A stretch of DNA of 35,271 nucleotides from Apostichopus californicus (lineage: Eukaryota > Echinodermata > Holothuroidea > Aspidochirotida > Stichopodidae): NCBI GenBank assembly GCA_020650975.1, contig JAIPMN010006319.1:1-35271 (forward strand), written 5' to 3'. Below are positions 33,616-35,271 of the stretch, piece after piece; within the stretch, counting starts at the first letter, position 1, and every line of letters starts with the position of its first letter. A program made the translations under genes and the position numbers. The notes beneath the pieces are model-generated. The model searched no databases and had not been told where the DNA came from. It was given only the letters and a program-made list of their open reading frames with translations.

Positions 33616-34299
33616 CTACTAGCCCTGTACAAAGTAGCCTCAAACAGTATAAGGGCTGATAAATGTTACAGCAAATTTAAGAAATCATGACAATCATGAA
33701 TGCGTCACATTGTTTTAACATGTATTATAGTGCTCAAATTTAATGATTGTCCGATATGGCCAAAATCACATCAGACAATCTAAAAGCCCTGCTTAGGTTG
33801 TCCGACAGACGACTAGCATATTTGCCATAAGTGTTCAACACCTACACCCTAAAATAATTATAGTAGCTTATTGGTATCGCCCTCCATTCATATTAAAAAC
33901 AAGTAATAATAGTAAGAAATACATCAGATGTTGGTATGTTCCGTAATGAGGGGAAAATCCTACACTACAGTTCTATCCAGACTTGGCATGCGTAGCCTAA
34001 CGTTACCGTACTCACCGTCCACAAGGCTAATTCCATACATTTTAGTATTACTTTTGCACAGCCTTCATGCAGGACGCTCCATTTTAAAATTCCAAGTGCT
34101 TTCATTTGGATAACCAAGAACTCCTTTGGACAACCCAATATGAAGGCAAGGTTGTCCCAAACTTTAACATTTTCTTCAAAATGAGACATGTATAATGTAA
34201 CAGTGTTGTAGAGATTACCCAGTCTCTGTATATAATGTCGTATGTGCAGCGAATTACACAAGTAGGATTTGAGTTATTATAAATTCTGCCCTGAGACCC
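33616..34299. other. Spacer downstream of RIDA
   Basis: Overlapping open frames on both strands at 33928-34359 lack family resemblance and splice context. No gene is called. Confidence 0.45.
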
Positions 34300-34611
34300 G
34301 GGACGCAACCACATATACGTCCAGCAGTGCCTAACCCCCCCTCCCCCACTGACAGACAATACAACAACAACAATAACCCTAGTGTAGGCCTTACACAGTA
34401 CTACAATCTATAACATGTATATACAGTACAACCTAAGCAGTGAAAAATTCTTCAACCTCGTTACAAAAGTTGCAAAGTATATCACCATTTTTGCATCTGA
34501 TCAACCCTCCATTTTACCAGGTTTTCTCAAAGGAATGGGGTAACCCCCCCCCCCCGAAAATCTCATCTTAGTCCCCCCTGCTATAACAAACTTGTGGTTG
34601 CACCCCTGTGT
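34300..34611. mobile_element. Degenerate DNA transposon (GGGACGCAACCACA ends)
   Basis: GGGACGCAACCACA (34300-34313) is inverted at about 34594-34608 (TGTGGTTGCACCCC), with two mismatches in 14. The interior shares TATAACATGTATATACAGTA and CAACCTAAGCAGTG with 6066-6095. It also shares a TATATCACCATTTTTGCATC block with the right side of the hAT element near 1309-1328. A run of about 13 C at 34543-34555 follows. No target duplication was recognised. Confidence 0.5.
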
Positions 34612-35255
34612 GGCTGACACAATTTGAATTATCATGTTTTATCAAATGTTTTATGTTGAGAGCAAGGATATGCAATATTGGCAAGTAATAGTTCAGTCTC
34701 CATATTATAGTACTTCAAAAGTAACTATTATTTTAAAAATCATTTTAATAAGATAATTACATTTGCAGCTTAATAAGATAAATATAATTCACAGAGGACA
34801 GATACAAAGTTTAATTTAAGGTAGAGAAATTTTATTCTTCTGCCCAAATGCTCTTTCAGAAATAAGTTTTAACTTCCCTCTAGCAGAGATCAAAGTGACT
34901 TTTATTTATGTTTTGTCCTGGTTGTGAATCAAAATACAATTAGATAACAGAAAATACTTGTTTTGACTTGTTTCATTTCTGCATGCTTCTCTCTTGACTA
35001 ATTGGCTACTGGGTGTTAAAGTTAGGTTTCCTTTTTATTTATTTCAACCCCCCCCCCATCCCCACCTCGTCCCTGTCCTCTCTCCCATGGCATCATAAAA
35101 TAGTATTTTAAAAGGCTTGAGCTTGTTTCTTGTTATTTAAAACGATACAAAACAAAAAACTAACAAAAATGTAGCATTTTAAGATATGGTTGGTCTTTAA
35201 TCGGTTTTAGGGCCTTTAGCGCTACAGTAGTCGATAAAGATGCGTCAATCGGGGC
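34612..35255. other. AT-rich spacer
   Basis: No gene or clear repeat beyond a C-run at 35048-35056 and short A/T tracts. Confidence 0.5.
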
Positions 35256-35271
35256 GGGGGGGGGGGGGGGG
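35256..35271. repeat. Terminal poly-G run
   Basis: Sixteen G bases run to the edge of the window after GGGGC. This may be a true homopolymer or a sequencing/assembly artefact. Confidence 0.9.

Noticed and set aside
33928..34359. Overlapping frames on both strands downstream of RIDA
   Set aside because: No conserved motif or splice context. One overlaps the end of a degenerate transposon.

Overview
The window reads as intron-rich, repeat-dense animal nuclear DNA. AT content is high, there are no operons or long ORFs, exons are short with GT..AG borders, and microsatellites and DNA-transposon remnants are abundant. The vertebrate-type telomere motif TTAGGG, many 'aggcctaggct'-like words, and a RIDA gene with the same exon boundaries as I recall for the human gene suggest an invertebrate deuterostome such as an echinoderm. 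That taxonomic guess is inference only. Most short ORFs are chance ORFs or lie inside repeats.

Layout. Positions 1-2060 hold a microsatellite, a small inverted-repeat element and a complete non-autonomous hAT element (582-1472) with an 8-bp target duplication and a frameshifted transposase C-terminus. A single charged ORF of unknown function lies at 2695-3051. Positions 3052-11950 are mostly featureless, with a GC-rich promoter-like patch near 8000-8350, a TTAG microsatellite and a CAGACCTCCCAG-ended MITE. Two good exons on the + strand (11954-12215 and 21753-21836) have compatible phase and probably belong to one unrecognised gene. Between them are a six-copy 28-bp array rich in nuclear-receptor half-sites (14910-15075) and a long perfect hairpin (20997-21036).

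Positions 24180-26516 contain a 10-N assembly gap, an AT-rich MITE and a 75-bp tandem array in which every unit looks like a 3' splice site. Two more DNA transposons follow: a 382-bp hAT MITE (26672-27053) and a 1.47-kb element with TTAA duplications and a broken THAP-like segment, which fits the Kolobok superfamily (27519-28991).

The best-supported gene is RIDA (reactive intermediate deaminase A), of which the last four coding exons are present (30094-33189, + strand). Its introns carry a strong G-quadruplex motif and a further intact-ended hAT element (31351-32355). The first RIDA coding exons were not found. No operon-like functional system is present; the interest lies in well-preserved non-autonomous transposons and unusual tandem arrays inside introns.
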